Below, one piece after another: positions 10,371 through 23,837 of a DNA stretch of 64,000 bases (the stretch's first letter is position 1; each line of letters opens with the position of its first letter). The notes below the pieces were generated by a model. It was given only the letters and a program-made list of their open reading frames with translations, was not told the origin of the DNA and ran no database searches. The stretch comes from Zygosaccharomyces rouxii (Eukaryota; Ascomycota; Saccharomycetes; Saccharomycetales; Saccharomycetaceae): NCBI RefSeq assembly GCF_000026365.1, contig NC_012993.1, positions 558,001 to 622,000 of the forward strand, written 5' to 3'. The position numbers and the translations under genes are program-made.

Positions 10371-10604
10371 TTAGTTCCTAAACTTTGTACTTCTAAGGAA
10401 CTTCCTTTTCAACTTAGGACGCTCATCAATATGAACTTCATGAGTTTCTAAATCGATGTCGGAACCCTCATCATCTGGTTCCTGACTGGCCCTTTCCTTA
10501 GCTAAACGTTCTTGCTTAACCCTTTTTTGAAACCTCTTACGTTTGATAGCTTCATTGGTCATGGCTCCTACTACGTAAGCACCTACGATGATTAATCCTA
10601 ACAT
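10371..10604 (-). CDS. Small predicted membrane protein, not recognised
   Basis: A 77-aa frame opens with ATG and an uninterrupted hydrophobic segment (about residues 2-15, LGLIIVGAYVVGAM), followed by a strongly basic stretch (about 20-38, rich in K and R), an acidic patch (EPDDEGSDIDLE) and a basic tail. This looks like a single-pass protein with a charged soluble tail. It sits between ARO1 and MTC5 in the same orientation, with no overlap with either. I recognise no S. cerevisiae counterpart at this place. The orderly charge pattern and ATG favour a real gene over a chance frame, but there is no homology support. Confidence 0.5.
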   Translation of the reverse strand: MLGLIIVGAYVVGAMTNEAIKRKRFQKRVKQERLAKERASQEPDDEGSDIDLETHEVHIDERPKLKRKFLRSTKFRN

Positions 10605-10749
10605 GAATCACTTGCACGTTTGTTTAGATTTACAGTGATTGATAATGTATAATGCTGTGTTTTATACAAGTTTTTGAGATGAGCAAACGGTCCAAACATG
10701 AAGGCGATCTATTGCGAAATACAATAATAGTGGCTATACTGTTAAGGGT

Positions 10750-15525
<4,776 letters not shown>

Positions 15526-15660
15526 TCAAACACCTTAAGGCCTTCAATGGGGCTTTTTTATCAGAATTGTTTCCTTATAGTGAAAGGAACTTCTGTCATT
15601 TTTTCGATACTTTTTCACCTACAAGTAAAAAATTTCCCCGTATCCACCTCGAAGAGAAAC

Positions 15661-15667
15661 TGAGTCA
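15661..15667. promoter_or_regulatory. Gcn4 site in the ARO1 promoter
   Basis: TGAGTCA, the exact core of the Gcn4/AP-1 site (followed by T, giving TGAGTCAT), lies about 142 bp upstream of the ARO1 ATG, between ARO1 and the 3' end of SWF1. General amino-acid control of ARO1 by Gcn4 is known in S. cerevisiae, so the site fits the gene. Confidence 0.65.
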
Positions 15668-15723
15668 TCTTTAACATCATCACTGTTATTATGGCCGTTG
15701 CACTTGTTGATGCTGGATCCTTT

Positions 15724-16716
15724 CTAAGTCAAGCATAGGGTCCTTAAGTTGGCCATGAATGATCCCTCGTCGTAGATGTTGTTGATCCGTTCTGCATCCT
15801 CTATTAACGTGTAGCTCTGCAATCTGTAAAGTCTGCCGTCATAGGGATTCGTACTGAAAAATTCGTGTTGATCTGTAGGTAGATCCAATCGATCGGTCAA
15901 ATCGTAGTACCATTTGCCACTACTACTTTTAACTAATCTCTTCTCCCTCATATATTCGTGAATTGTAAACCACTTATCCTTCTCATTTGTAGTCATACCT
16001 TCTCTAACCATGCATAATTGCAGATATGTGAATACTATACAGATCAATGCAAAGCATCCAGTCAGCAGGTTAAATGCTAAGATCGATCTTGGGTATTTTA
16101 TATTGGGCTTTAGCCCAACGATAGACATACTTCTAATGAATGCATATGACATCGATAAAGAGTTTAGAACCAGGAACAGGTAAAAGTACAGATAATTCCC
16201 CAATCCGACGCAATTGTTGATCCATATGCAGTGATGATCTACCGCAAGAACGCATTGATTACACACGTTGCAATGCTTAGAACGTGCAGGTTTAGGAAGT
16301 TGACAAGTACGACAGTTGATGTTGGGATAAAACAGTAGATTATCGTATCTGAACTTATCAATATTCCTCCTCTTACAACTTTTTGTGGTCTCAGGTCCTA
16401 TTATAGCCGCCAATATACCTGTTGCTGGAGTCAAAACGATGAAGAAAGGTATAAAAAACCAATAATCAAAGAAATTAAGTCCTGGAGACAACTGTGGTAT
16501 CACATTCTTAATGGCTAGATGTACAACTCCCAAATATATAGAGGAATAGAACAGTGGCACTAGGTAGAATTTCCAACGAAACCTATCATTATCTTGAAAC
16601 AAAGGAAGAAAGACGTATTTGTAGTAGAGGGAGAATGGCCATTGGTATTTGAATAGCGGGGATATTAGCAGCACAGCGATCTGCAAGATGAGAGCAGCTA
16701 TTAGAATGAGCATCAT
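15724..16716 (-). CDS. SWF1: Swf1, DHHC palmitoyltransferase
   Basis: This 330-aa protein (336 in S. cerevisiae) is a DHHC-CRD protein acyltransferase. Swf1 palmitoylates SNAREs and other transmembrane proteins at cysteines next to the membrane and resides in the ER. The cysteine-rich domain (about 133-180) contains [15 protein letters not shown] and the catalytic DHHC at residues 160-163 (nucleophile C163). Hydrophobic segments flank it: one at the very N-terminus ([17 protein letters not shown]), two around residues 50-110, and two after the DHHC (about 178-240). The order next to ARO1 and in the same direction is the S. cerevisiae chromosome IV arrangement. Confidence 0.95.
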   Translation of the reverse strand: MMLILIAALILQIAVLLISPLFKYQWPFSLYYKYVFLPLFQDNDRFRWKFYLVPLFYSSIYLGVVHLAIKNVIPQLSPGLNFFDYWFFIPFFIVLTPATGILAAIIGPETTKSCKRRNIDKFRYDNLLFYPNINCRTCQLPKPARSKHCNVCNQCVLAVDHHCIWINNCVGLGNYLYFYLFLVLNSLSMSYAFIRSMSIVGLKPNIKYPRSILAFNLLTGCFALICIVFTYLQLCMVREGMTTNEKDKWFTIHEYMREKRLVKSSSGKWYYDLTDRLDLPTDQHEFFSTNPYDGRLYRLQSYTLIEDAERINNIYDEGSFMANLRTLCLT

Positions 16717-16988
16717 CGTGAAGGGGACTTGTTGTTAGGGAAGGGCAAGTGATCTCGACGGAGAATCTCTTACTCTGGTGAGAATATGACCTGGTCTATT
16801 TAAGGGTTACAATTAATGGGCTCCAAAAAGACTTGTACTTGGTCTCTGTAGGATTTTATGATTCAATGATAGTATTATATCAAGAAGTTCAAGTCCGCTT
16901 TCAAAAGAACAAGGGAAAAACGCTACAATATATCACCCATAGAGATTCCAATCGAAGTTTTTGGGGTGGGCTTTCAGGGGTGGTGGTG

Positions 16989-17483
16989 ATGGATTCAACG
17001 GTTCCAGTAGATCTGACCACATTACAAGAAACATTGGAACACTTGCACCAGGTTATCAACGGTTTGGCGTTCTATCTAAATACAGTGAGATTAAAGAAAA
17101 GTGAAATTCGGCAATGTTGTGAAAGTTACTGGTACGGTGAGCAATTGGGTGTATCTTGTGATCCCCACAGAGATATTTGTCGATTGCAAGAGATCGCTAG
17201 TATGGCAAGATTAGTGCATAATATGTCGGTACCTTTGAATTCCATATCTTTGATCGAAATTCAGGAACATATTAAGAAGCTATTTCCTTCAAATCCAGTC
17301 CACAAATTAGAGACTGTCTCATACTTCAGCAGTCCAAGTCTCGATGAAAAATTGCTCACGTCAGTAGTGGTAGATTTACTCATCAGCGTTTGTAGAGGTC
17401 TGACAGGTACAGATCATCAAACATCGCCGCATCTACAGAAGGAAATCGTATCTATTATCAATATGAGATTCATACGTCCATAA
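16989..17483 (+). CDS. Conserved-looking protein of unknown function (164 aa)
   Basis: From the ATG at 16989 the frame encodes 164 aa. The same frame is open for 52 more codons upstream, but that stretch starts with TTG, contains an internal ATG at 16866, and reads like promoter sequence. The protein begins with a predicted helix (LTTLQETLEHLHQVINGLAFYL), continues with a Cys-containing region (CCESYWYGEQLGVSCDPHRDIC) and ends with a helical C-terminal half. There is no signal peptide or membrane segment. It is divergent from SWF1 and convergent with MIM2. I recognise no S. cerevisiae gene at this spot. The composition looks coding, and no overlapping gene explains the frame. Confidence 0.6.
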   Translation: MDSTVPVDLTTLQETLEHLHQVINGLAFYLNTVRLKKSEIRQCCESYWYGEQLGVSCDPHRDICRLQEIASMARLVHNMSVPLNSISLIEIQEHIKKLFPSNPVHKLETVSYFSSPSLDEKLLTSVVVDLLISVCRGLTGTDHQTSPHLQKEIVSIINMRFIRP

Positions 17484-17599
17484 TCTTTATTACTCTGGAG
17501 TTGTGCCAAGCAGAAATTGCAAACATGAGCTAATTTTATATATATCTACATACACAAAGCATAAACTGCAATAACAAAAACGACTAATGATAAATGAAA

Positions 17600-17980
17600 T
17601 TAAAATCCACTCCAGCAATACTCCATGACCCTTTTCCAAATGGTCTTGGCTACTCTACGACCTAAAAACTTACCTACCAGTGGTAGTAATATCCAATTGA
17701 GCACTTTGTTTAATTGATCCAGTGATTCCTCCCACTGTTTTTGGGCATCTAGCAATTGACCTTCATAATAATCATCCATAAGATCACTCTCGTAATCAGA
17801 ATATTCTTCTTCTTCCTCTTCTCCTTCATTTAATGGTAATTCTTCGTCTTCATCGTATGCATCTAAGAGCTCAGCTTCTCTCTCCATATCATCGAGGACA
17901 TCTGCCAATTCTGGTCGCAGGGAACGGGGAATATTCTGGCCTACACTCTCCCAGGATCCAAATTCATCACCAGAGCTCAT
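17600..17980 (-). CDS. MIM2: Mim2, mitochondrial outer-membrane import protein
   Basis: This 126-aa protein has a very acidic N-terminal half (runs of Glu and Asp) and a C-terminal segment with one membrane helix (about 90-107, LNWILLPLVGKFLGRRVA) preceded by WEESLDQLNKVLNW. That phrase, the position divergent from ICT1/ECM18 and the small size match Mim2, which pairs with Mim1 to insert helical proteins into the mitochondrial outer membrane. It is longer than S. cerevisiae Mim2 (87 aa) because of a longer acidic N-terminus. The next in-frame methionines lie at residue 32 (DDMEREAEL) and residue 68 (DLMDDYY), so a shorter product is possible. Confidence 0.85.
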   Translation of the reverse strand: MSSGDEFGSWESVGQNIPRSLRPELADVLDDMEREAELLDAYDEDEELPLNEGEEEEEEYSDYESDLMDDYYEGQLLDAQKQWEESLDQLNKVLNWILLPLVGKFLGRRVAKTIWKRVMEYCWSGF

Positions 17981-18171
17981 TAGTGACTATTATCTTTAGG
18001 AACCTTACTCCGCCACTAATGTTGGAAATGTGGGTTCGCCTTTAAAGATCGACGAAGTCCACTAATACATCAACATACTACTTACAATGTAAGGTAAAAG
18101 TACGCCACTTTGCTCGAGATTAAAGAAATTATAAAGATAGATTTGGTCTTGGAGTTTTGATTAATATATAC

Positions 18172-19314
18172 ATGATGTGGTGGATTACCGATTGGATGAG
18201 TCGTAAGGACCCTGTTGCCGATTTAAAGCACTTTCAGGATAAGATTATGAATCTCGTAAAAGTAGGTGGCAATATGGAAAACACTATGGTTAATGGACAG
18301 GTTAACCAGTGGCATTTTCACAATTCTAATGCCTCTGAAGTGACGACGCCGACGCTTTTAATTCATGGATATGCGGCATCCTCGATGGCTTACTACAGGA
18401 CATTCCAGGGGCTTACAGACAAGATTAGCGATCTCTACACTATAGATTTACCCTCTAATGGACTTTCAAAGGAGCTCCCACTGATACTAGATGGTCAGAC
18501 ACCTCCGCCCTTAAAAGTTGAGATTCATAAGGACGGCAGCAAGTTTAAGATTATCGAGAGAGTGGATGCAGAGCACTGTCGGTCGGTGGTAAAACAGTAT
18601 GAGGATTACTATTTGGACAGTATAGAACTTTGGAGAAAGCATAATGGGATTGGTCGGTTCAATTTGGTGGGACATTCGTTTGGTGGGTACATTGCGTTTA
18701 AATACGCTGTGAAATATCCAAAGGCAGTGGAACAACTGGGTCTTATATCACCGTTAGGTGTAGAGAGTAACATCTACTCGGTAAATAATGATTGGAAATT
18801 GGATACGGTCTATGAAATGGAATCAACAGATCCTGCATCCCGGATGTACGGTAAAAACTGGGAAATTCCTAAAGTCTTATTCGAAAGGCAGACGGAGTTA
18901 TTAAGATGGATGGGACCTATTGGGGCCAAACTCTGCTGGAATTACATCACAGCAGCTTATAACAAATTGCCGACAATGGAATATAAAGATTACGTCTTTG
19001 AACTCTTATATGGTAACGGTGGGATTCCAAAGACCGCTAGAAAGGTGTTTGGAGGTCTTTTCACTAGGAGCCTTCTAGCAAGGGATCCCATCATGGATTC
19101 TATGGATAAACTGGGTGCAAGGAAAGTTTTGCTTCTGTATGGTGATTCCGATTGGATGAATAACTACGCTGGATATCGTATGGTAGAATTGTTGAATCAG
19201 AAAAGAGGCAAGGGCTACGCAACTTATGATGAAGTGCCCGATGCAAGGCACAATCTATTTCTTGACAATCCAGATTCATTTAACGATAAATTGATACAGT
19301 TTTTGGGTGAATAG
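18172..19314 (+). CDS. ICT1: Ict1/Ecm18-type alpha/beta-hydrolase fold lysophospholipid acyltransferase
   Basis: This 380-aa protein is the single homologue of the S. cerevisiae pair ICT1 and ECM18. Ict1 acylates lysophosphatidic acid and belongs to the CGI-58/ABHD5-like alpha/beta-hydrolase family. The oxyanion region LLIHGYAASS is followed by the nucleophile elbow GHSFGG with S169, a likely acid in LLYGDSDW, and H360 within HNLFLD (H360/D365), which is both the catalytic histidine position and an HX4D acyltransferase motif. The frame is open upstream to 18157 with a TTG; the ATG at 18172 (MMWWITDWMSRK) is the first ATG. It is divergent from MIM2 over about 190 bp, as in S. cerevisiae. Confidence 0.92.
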   Translation: MMWWITDWMSRKDPVADLKHFQDKIMNLVKVGGNMENTMVNGQVNQWHFHNSNASEVTTPTLLIHGYAASSMAYYRTFQGLTDKISDLYTIDLPSNGLSKELPLILDGQTPPPLKVEIHKDGSKFKIIERVDAEHCRSVVKQYEDYYLDSIELWRKHNGIGRFNLVGHSFGGYIAFKYAVKYPKAVEQLGLISPLGVESNIYSVNNDWKLDTVYEMESTDPASRMYGKNWEIPKVLFERQTELLRWMGPIGAKLCWNYITAAYNKLPTMEYKDYVFELLYGNGGIPKTARKVFGGLFTRSLLARDPIMDSMDKLGARKVLLLYGDSDWMNNYAGYRMVELLNQKRGKGYATYDEVPDARHNLFLDNPDSFNDKLIQFLGE

Positions 19315-19454
19315 GGAATACTTGTTTTGTTGTTGTTTTTTTTATATAATATGAACATATTGTAAAGGTTGCTCTTCTTAATGAACCGAATCTTTCAAAT
19401 AAACGGATCACTCGCTGGTACATTACAAGAGGGATCGAATCGTTCTTTAATGAT

Positions 19455-21311
19455 ATGAAACGTAGTGGCAGTAGTCCAGATGAGCCATCAAATTCTCGAA
19501 AACTAGCGTATGTAGGGGGATCGTACCCATCGACCTCAGTTTAGGGCGTGCATTTTACTAACTATTTTGTGAAAAGTTGTCAAAACTGTCGAAAGAGAAG
19601 AAGAAAATGTAATTCAGAGATTCCTTGTTCAAATTGTGTGAAATATGGGATTGAGTGTGTACCAGTAGATCAAGATTTGAGAAGAACTCGTTATACTGCA
19701 TCGTACGTGAAGGAATTGGAAGACCATGTTGAACACCTGGAGAAGACTTTGAAAAAAGCTAGAGAAGTTGATGATAAAAATGAGAAGGAGAAAATACTAG
19801 ATTCTGTACCCATTGTCAATGCTGTACCATCACCAGGTCAAGATTCACCAGATATCCAATTACCAGAGACCTCAGCGACATCTGTTCCACCAGTAGGTAC
19901 AAATAGCATCTACCCAACGAATTCTCTTTCTATCTCTAAGAAGAAGAGGACTCCTGAGCAGTTGAAAATTCTGGTCAACATGAGAATGTTGTCTAGAAGT
20001 CCATTTATTCTTCGTTCATTATCTTTATTCTTTAAGTGGTTGTACCCAGGACATTTCATGTTTATTCATAGAGAAACGTTTCTAAGTGCATTCTTTGGAG
20101 ATGAATCTGCTAAAAGTTACTACTGTTCAGAGGAACTTTTATATGCCATTGCAGCTCTTGGTTCTAAACTGTCCAGTAGTGATGGTGAACTCTTCGGTAA
20201 ATCAGAGGAATACTACCAGACCGCCAAAAACAAAGCATTAAAACTTGTCTTTCAGTTGGATGGGAATTCATTTGCAGAACTGACATCTTCAAATAAGTTA
20301 GCATTTATTCAAACACTTTTATGTCTGGCCTTTTATGATGTAGCCGCCGGTGAGAATGCTATGGCGTGGTACTTATCAGGATTGGCTTTTAGGATCGCCC
20401 ATGAGATAGGTCTTCATTTAAACCCAAATGCCTGGAATGATGTCTATGAAGATGAGCTATCAGATCTTGATTTTGAAGTAAGAAGTAGAATCTATTGGGG
20501 TTGTTATATTGCGGATCATTTAATATCTGTCCTTTTTGGTAGATCTACAACATTAAGATTATCAAATTCAACTGTTCCAGAGACTGATGAACTTCCCGAT
20601 ATTGAAACTGGTATTGAGGATTATATCTTTGACCCCAAGGCGACTTTATCGTTAGCCAATCCTCTAAAAAGGTTGATCGTTCTCTCAAGAATTACTGAAG
20701 TGTTTGCCGGTAAGATATTTATTCAAACACAATCATTGAGTCAAAGGTGTCAATATCTGTCCAAATTCAATGTAGAGATGGTCCATTGGAGGCAAGACTT
20801 ACCGGATCAGTTGGCATGGTCGAGGGAATCGTTAAAAAAGCTGAAATATTTTAACCCCACAACTACATACGTGTGGTTTCACTACTACATCGTTTTAATT
20901 TCCTACAATAAACCATTTATTTTTGATCGTAAGCCTAGTAGACAGTTGATTGAGGATTACATCGAAGAATTGCATTTGATATTAGAGGTATGGAAATCCA
21001 ATTTTGAAAATTTTGAAAAATGTAGCATCTACATGGTATATTCGGTGATATTAGCCGTACAGTGTATGAAAACTAATTCGATAAGTCAACAGCATTACAA
21101 AGAGTTTACCGATTTCTTAGAATCACCTTCGTTAAATTACGATTTAGCCAAAAAATTCGTTGAAAACGAACTAAGAGCAGAATGTATGGATCCATTGAGT
21201 AGTTTGACTTATGGAAACGATTTAGCGCTCGAGTACAACCTGGACTTTACCTTATTGAATGAAATTGATACTTTAATTGGAACCTCTGGTGGTGATAGTA
21301 CACTGGGTTAA
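19455..21311 (+). CDS. CHA4: Cha4-type zinc-cluster transcription factor (spliced gene)
   Basis: Cha4 is a Zn(II)2Cys6 activator that turns on CHA1 (serine/threonine deaminase) in response to serine or threonine. The long open frame has no ATG before the zinc cluster. The start lies in an upstream exon, 19455-19507 (53 nt), joined to exon 2 at 19577-21311 after removal of a 69-nt intron. The product is 595 aa (648 in S. cerevisiae). The cluster is complete: C19, C22, C29, C35, C38, C45 (CX2CX6CX5CX2CX6C), with basic RKRRRK between. A coiled-coil dimerisation segment follows (about 60-85, VKELEDHVEHLEKTLKKA), then a fungal-specific regulatory domain over about 160-500. It ends only 11 bp from the convergent neighbour. 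Confidence 0.93.
19508..19576 (+). other. CHA4: Intron of CHA4 (69 nt)
   Basis: The intron begins GTATGT (19508-19513), has the perfect branch sequence TACTAAC at 19556-19562, and ends AAAAG at 19576, 15 nt after the branch A. All three signals are canonical for yeast. Splicing turns GC|T into an alanine codon and gives RKLACQNCRKRRRKC, with no other in-frame ATG available for the gene. Confidence 0.95.
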
Positions 21312-21322
21312 CTTCAAGTGGG

Positions 21323-22285
21323 TTAGCTTTTACTAGATGGTGAAGAAACGATGTTAATTACATCGATGTAATTGTCCAGATCAGGATCATTTTCCATTAG
21401 TAAATCGATTAGGACTGGTGGTGATAAATTACAATTTTCAAAGTGGTCCATCAGGCGTGGAGCAGTTGACGGTGGAGTTTGAGTAACTTTTGCCGTCTGG
21501 TGTGCATGATGAAGATGATGAATCTCTCGATTCGTGGTTACGATGCCCGAATTGGCTTCTTTACATCTTTTCTTAAAGTATGAGAGGTCTATCACTTCCA
21601 CTGTAGGTTTTTCCATCTTTACAGGGTTGCACAATACCTTTGGAATTTCGAATATACTACTAATCAAGTTATCCTTATCTGGGTCCTTCTTGAACAGTGA
21701 AAGAGCCAATGTGGATCTCAATAATTCTTCTACCACTTCCAAACACCCGATATGTGGTAGTACTTTGATTAAAATACCACACATCAATTTTAGTCTATCA
21801 GCTTTTTGCAGATGATCGGGTTCCCTGTGTTCTACATCGTGAGGCCACCAGGAGGGTTTGGCAATATCACCTTTGATATATGGATATTTGGTTTTTTTCC
21901 TAGGTTCAATGGCCTTAATCCAAGCTTTGGCAATGGCCTTACAAGGAACTTGTCGTAACAGCTTCAATGCACCATGAACATATTTTTCAACTACGATTAA
22001 ATTTGTTAACGGCAGTGGGATTGTAGGATAATGATTTTGGGGGGCACATAATTTACTGTCATATTTAATGATTTTTTCACCATCAACAAGGTCCCACACC
22101 CCTATTGGTAGAATATCTTCAACAGCTGTTGTTACATAAGCTTGTGAGAATTTGCAATTAGAATTTGAATCTATCTTATCCTTAACAAATATGGAGAACT
22201 CATAACCTTCTTTTAGAAGGAATACTGCAATTTCATTGAATTTGTTAGTAGTCATCATTGATATGTGCTTATTGGTATACACCAT
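21323..22285 (-). CDS. Homologue of uncharacterised YDR124W
   Basis: This 320-aa protein is placed by position and size. In S. cerevisiae YDR124W (324 aa, function unknown) lies between ECM18 and INO2 in this same relative orientation. I see no signal peptide, membrane segment or catalytic motif. Features visible are a Trp/Lys-rich core (KTKYPYIKGDIAKPSWWPHD, about 133-152), a helical LKLMCGILIKVLPHIGCLEVVEELL stretch, and a histidine-rich linker (HHLHHAHQ). A pheromone-element-like TGAAAC lies on the minus strand about 100 bp upstream. I cannot assign a function. Confidence 0.75.
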   Translation of the reverse strand: MVYTNKHISMMTTNKFNEIAVFLLKEGYEFSIFVKDKIDSNSNCKFSQAYVTTAVEDILPIGVWDLVDGEKIIKYDSKLCAPQNHYPTIPLPLTNLIVVEKYVHGALKLLRQVPCKAIAKAWIKAIEPRKKTKYPYIKGDIAKPSWWPHDVEHREPDHLQKADRLKLMCGILIKVLPHIGCLEVVEELLRSTLALSLFKKDPDKDNLISSIFEIPKVLCNPVKMEKPTVEVIDLSYFKKRCKEANSGIVTTNREIHHLHHAHQTAKVTQTPPSTAPRLMDHFENCNLSPPVLIDLLMENDPDLDNYIDVINIVSSPSSKS

Positions 22286-22493
22286 TATTGATACTCATCA
22301 TTAACCAGAATCCTTGATATATATTTTATATATGATATATTGAGAACCATCACTTAGTTATGGTAATAGAATCGCTGCATCGAAGTTTCAAACTTGTTAG
22401 TAACATTAAGCTTAGCTATTATAAAACTCCGAATTCAAAGTTGAATCAACTCCAAGACAATAGTAAATCTAAAACCTAAAATCTCAAAGGAAG

Positions 22494-23534
22494 ATGGTAG
22501 ATACTGGTAACGCTGAGGTTGCCATATCGTGGTGGGAAAAAGGAGTGCAGAAGGAGAAAGATGGTTCCATGAATGATGCAATTAGGTTTTATAGGGAAGC
22601 CTTGAAGACGCATGAAGGTGTCGAGAAATTGTACAGAAAGAAGCTGTTTGAAGAACATGAGTTAGAAAAGAAGTTGGAACAGTTACGTTTGGACTCTATA
22701 GATTCCAGGAATGATACTGTCTCACCAGGGGATCAAGCGCAGGCGGATGAAGATGAGGATGATTCCCAAAGGGATCCGTGTTGGTTACTAGATATTTTAC
22801 CACCAGATGTATTATCAAGAATTGTTCACTACGTAGTTTTACAATCAGGAGAATCGTGGCTAAACCTTTCGTTGACCTGCTCCACTTTCAATCGTTTGTG
22901 TTTCCACGAAATGGACCCCTACAGGACATTTGCCCGTATGATCTATCCCAAGCAGCAGTACGATGAGATGGCTATGGACCTGAACGGTATAAGTAATATA
23001 GGAATTTGGGAAAAAGAGTTTTGGGGTCCCAACTATCGTAAGATGCTTATGGAAAGACCATTTGTGAAGTTCGGAGGCATATATATCAGTGTCGTCAACT
23101 ACTTGAGATACGGTGCAAATCAAGACGGCTCGAGATCATGGATGAATCCAATTCATATGATAACTTACTACAGATATTTCAGATTCTATCCTGATGGAGG
23201 CTGCTTAAGATTGTTGACAACCGATGAACCATCCATGGTGGTACCACATTTCTCAACTGATACACCACCAAGAAACAGTGAGATGTGCCGTTGGTCACTA
23301 GGATTCGACCATGCATTCGGGCATTTAACCATTACCAGATCATCAAGCAAATACACATTCGTTGAAGAACTGCAGATTAAGGATCAGGGAACGAGAATTC
23401 ACCAGAGATTAAAATGGCTCAGTTCGGTCATTATCGATAAGGAAGGTGAAGTCACAGAATGTTCTATGAAGAAAGAAAAGCCTTTCTTCTTCTCAAGAGT
23501 GAGATCGTATCTACCATCATCAACAATGTACTGA
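22494..23534 (+). CDS. HRT3: Hrt3, F-box protein of an SCF ubiquitin ligase
   Basis: This 346-aa protein matches Hrt3 (344 aa), a putative substrate receptor of nuclear SCF ligases. The N-terminus is helical and TPR/MIT-like (AISWWEKGVQKEKDGSMNDAI), followed by a charged linker. The F-box lies at about residues 95-140 (LLDILPPDVLSRIVHYV and LTCSTFNRLCF), which would bind Skp1. The C-terminal half (FGGIYISVVNYLRYG onward) is the conserved FBXO9/Hrt3 beta-rich domain. It is divergent from the YDR124W homologue over about 210 bp and in tandem with INO2. Confidence 0.94.
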   Translation: MVDTGNAEVAISWWEKGVQKEKDGSMNDAIRFYREALKTHEGVEKLYRKKLFEEHELEKKLEQLRLDSIDSRNDTVSPGDQAQADEDEDDSQRDPCWLLDILPPDVLSRIVHYVVLQSGESWLNLSLTCSTFNRLCFHEMDPYRTFARMIYPKQQYDEMAMDLNGISNIGIWEKEFWGPNYRKMLMERPFVKFGGIYISVVNYLRYGANQDGSRSWMNPIHMITYYRYFRFYPDGGCLRLLTTDEPSMVVPHFSTDTPPRNSEMCRWSLGFDHAFGHLTITRSSSKYTFVEELQIKDQGTRIHQRLKWLSSVIIDKEGEVTECSMKKEKPFFFSRVRSYLPSSTMY

Positions 23535-23837
23535 TCATCTTCAAGCTCAGAGCTCAAAGACAGGTCCATCGCACCTCAACGAGCAGCTTCGTTGACTAAA
23601 GTGTGTACAATCTCACGTGTAAAATAGAAATTTGGCAGATTGTGCTTGATGAGTGCCCATGTGAAGTTGAATGTTGCAACTTATACCTCGAAAAGTTGAA
23701 CTTTTGAACAAGCAGTAGTAGTATTGTTGTTAGAAGGTGACACTGTAGTTGAAATTTTTGAGGGAACTGAACTCTCCCCCATGAGGTTTTCGCACAGAAC
23801 TGATAATTGATAATAATTCTTAGAAACTGAAGTAGGT
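23535..23837 (+). promoter_or_regulatory. HRT3-INO2 intergenic region with INO2 promoter elements
   Basis: This 303-bp gap holds the INO2 promoter. CATGTGAAGT at 23658-23667 matches the inositol/choline-responsive element (CATGTGAAAT) at 9 of 10 positions, including the full CATGTG E-box bound by Ino2/Ino4. A second E-box, CACGTG, is at 23614-23619 and could bind Cbf1. In S. cerevisiae INO2 autoregulates through such an element, so the site fits the gene. Confidence 0.6.
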
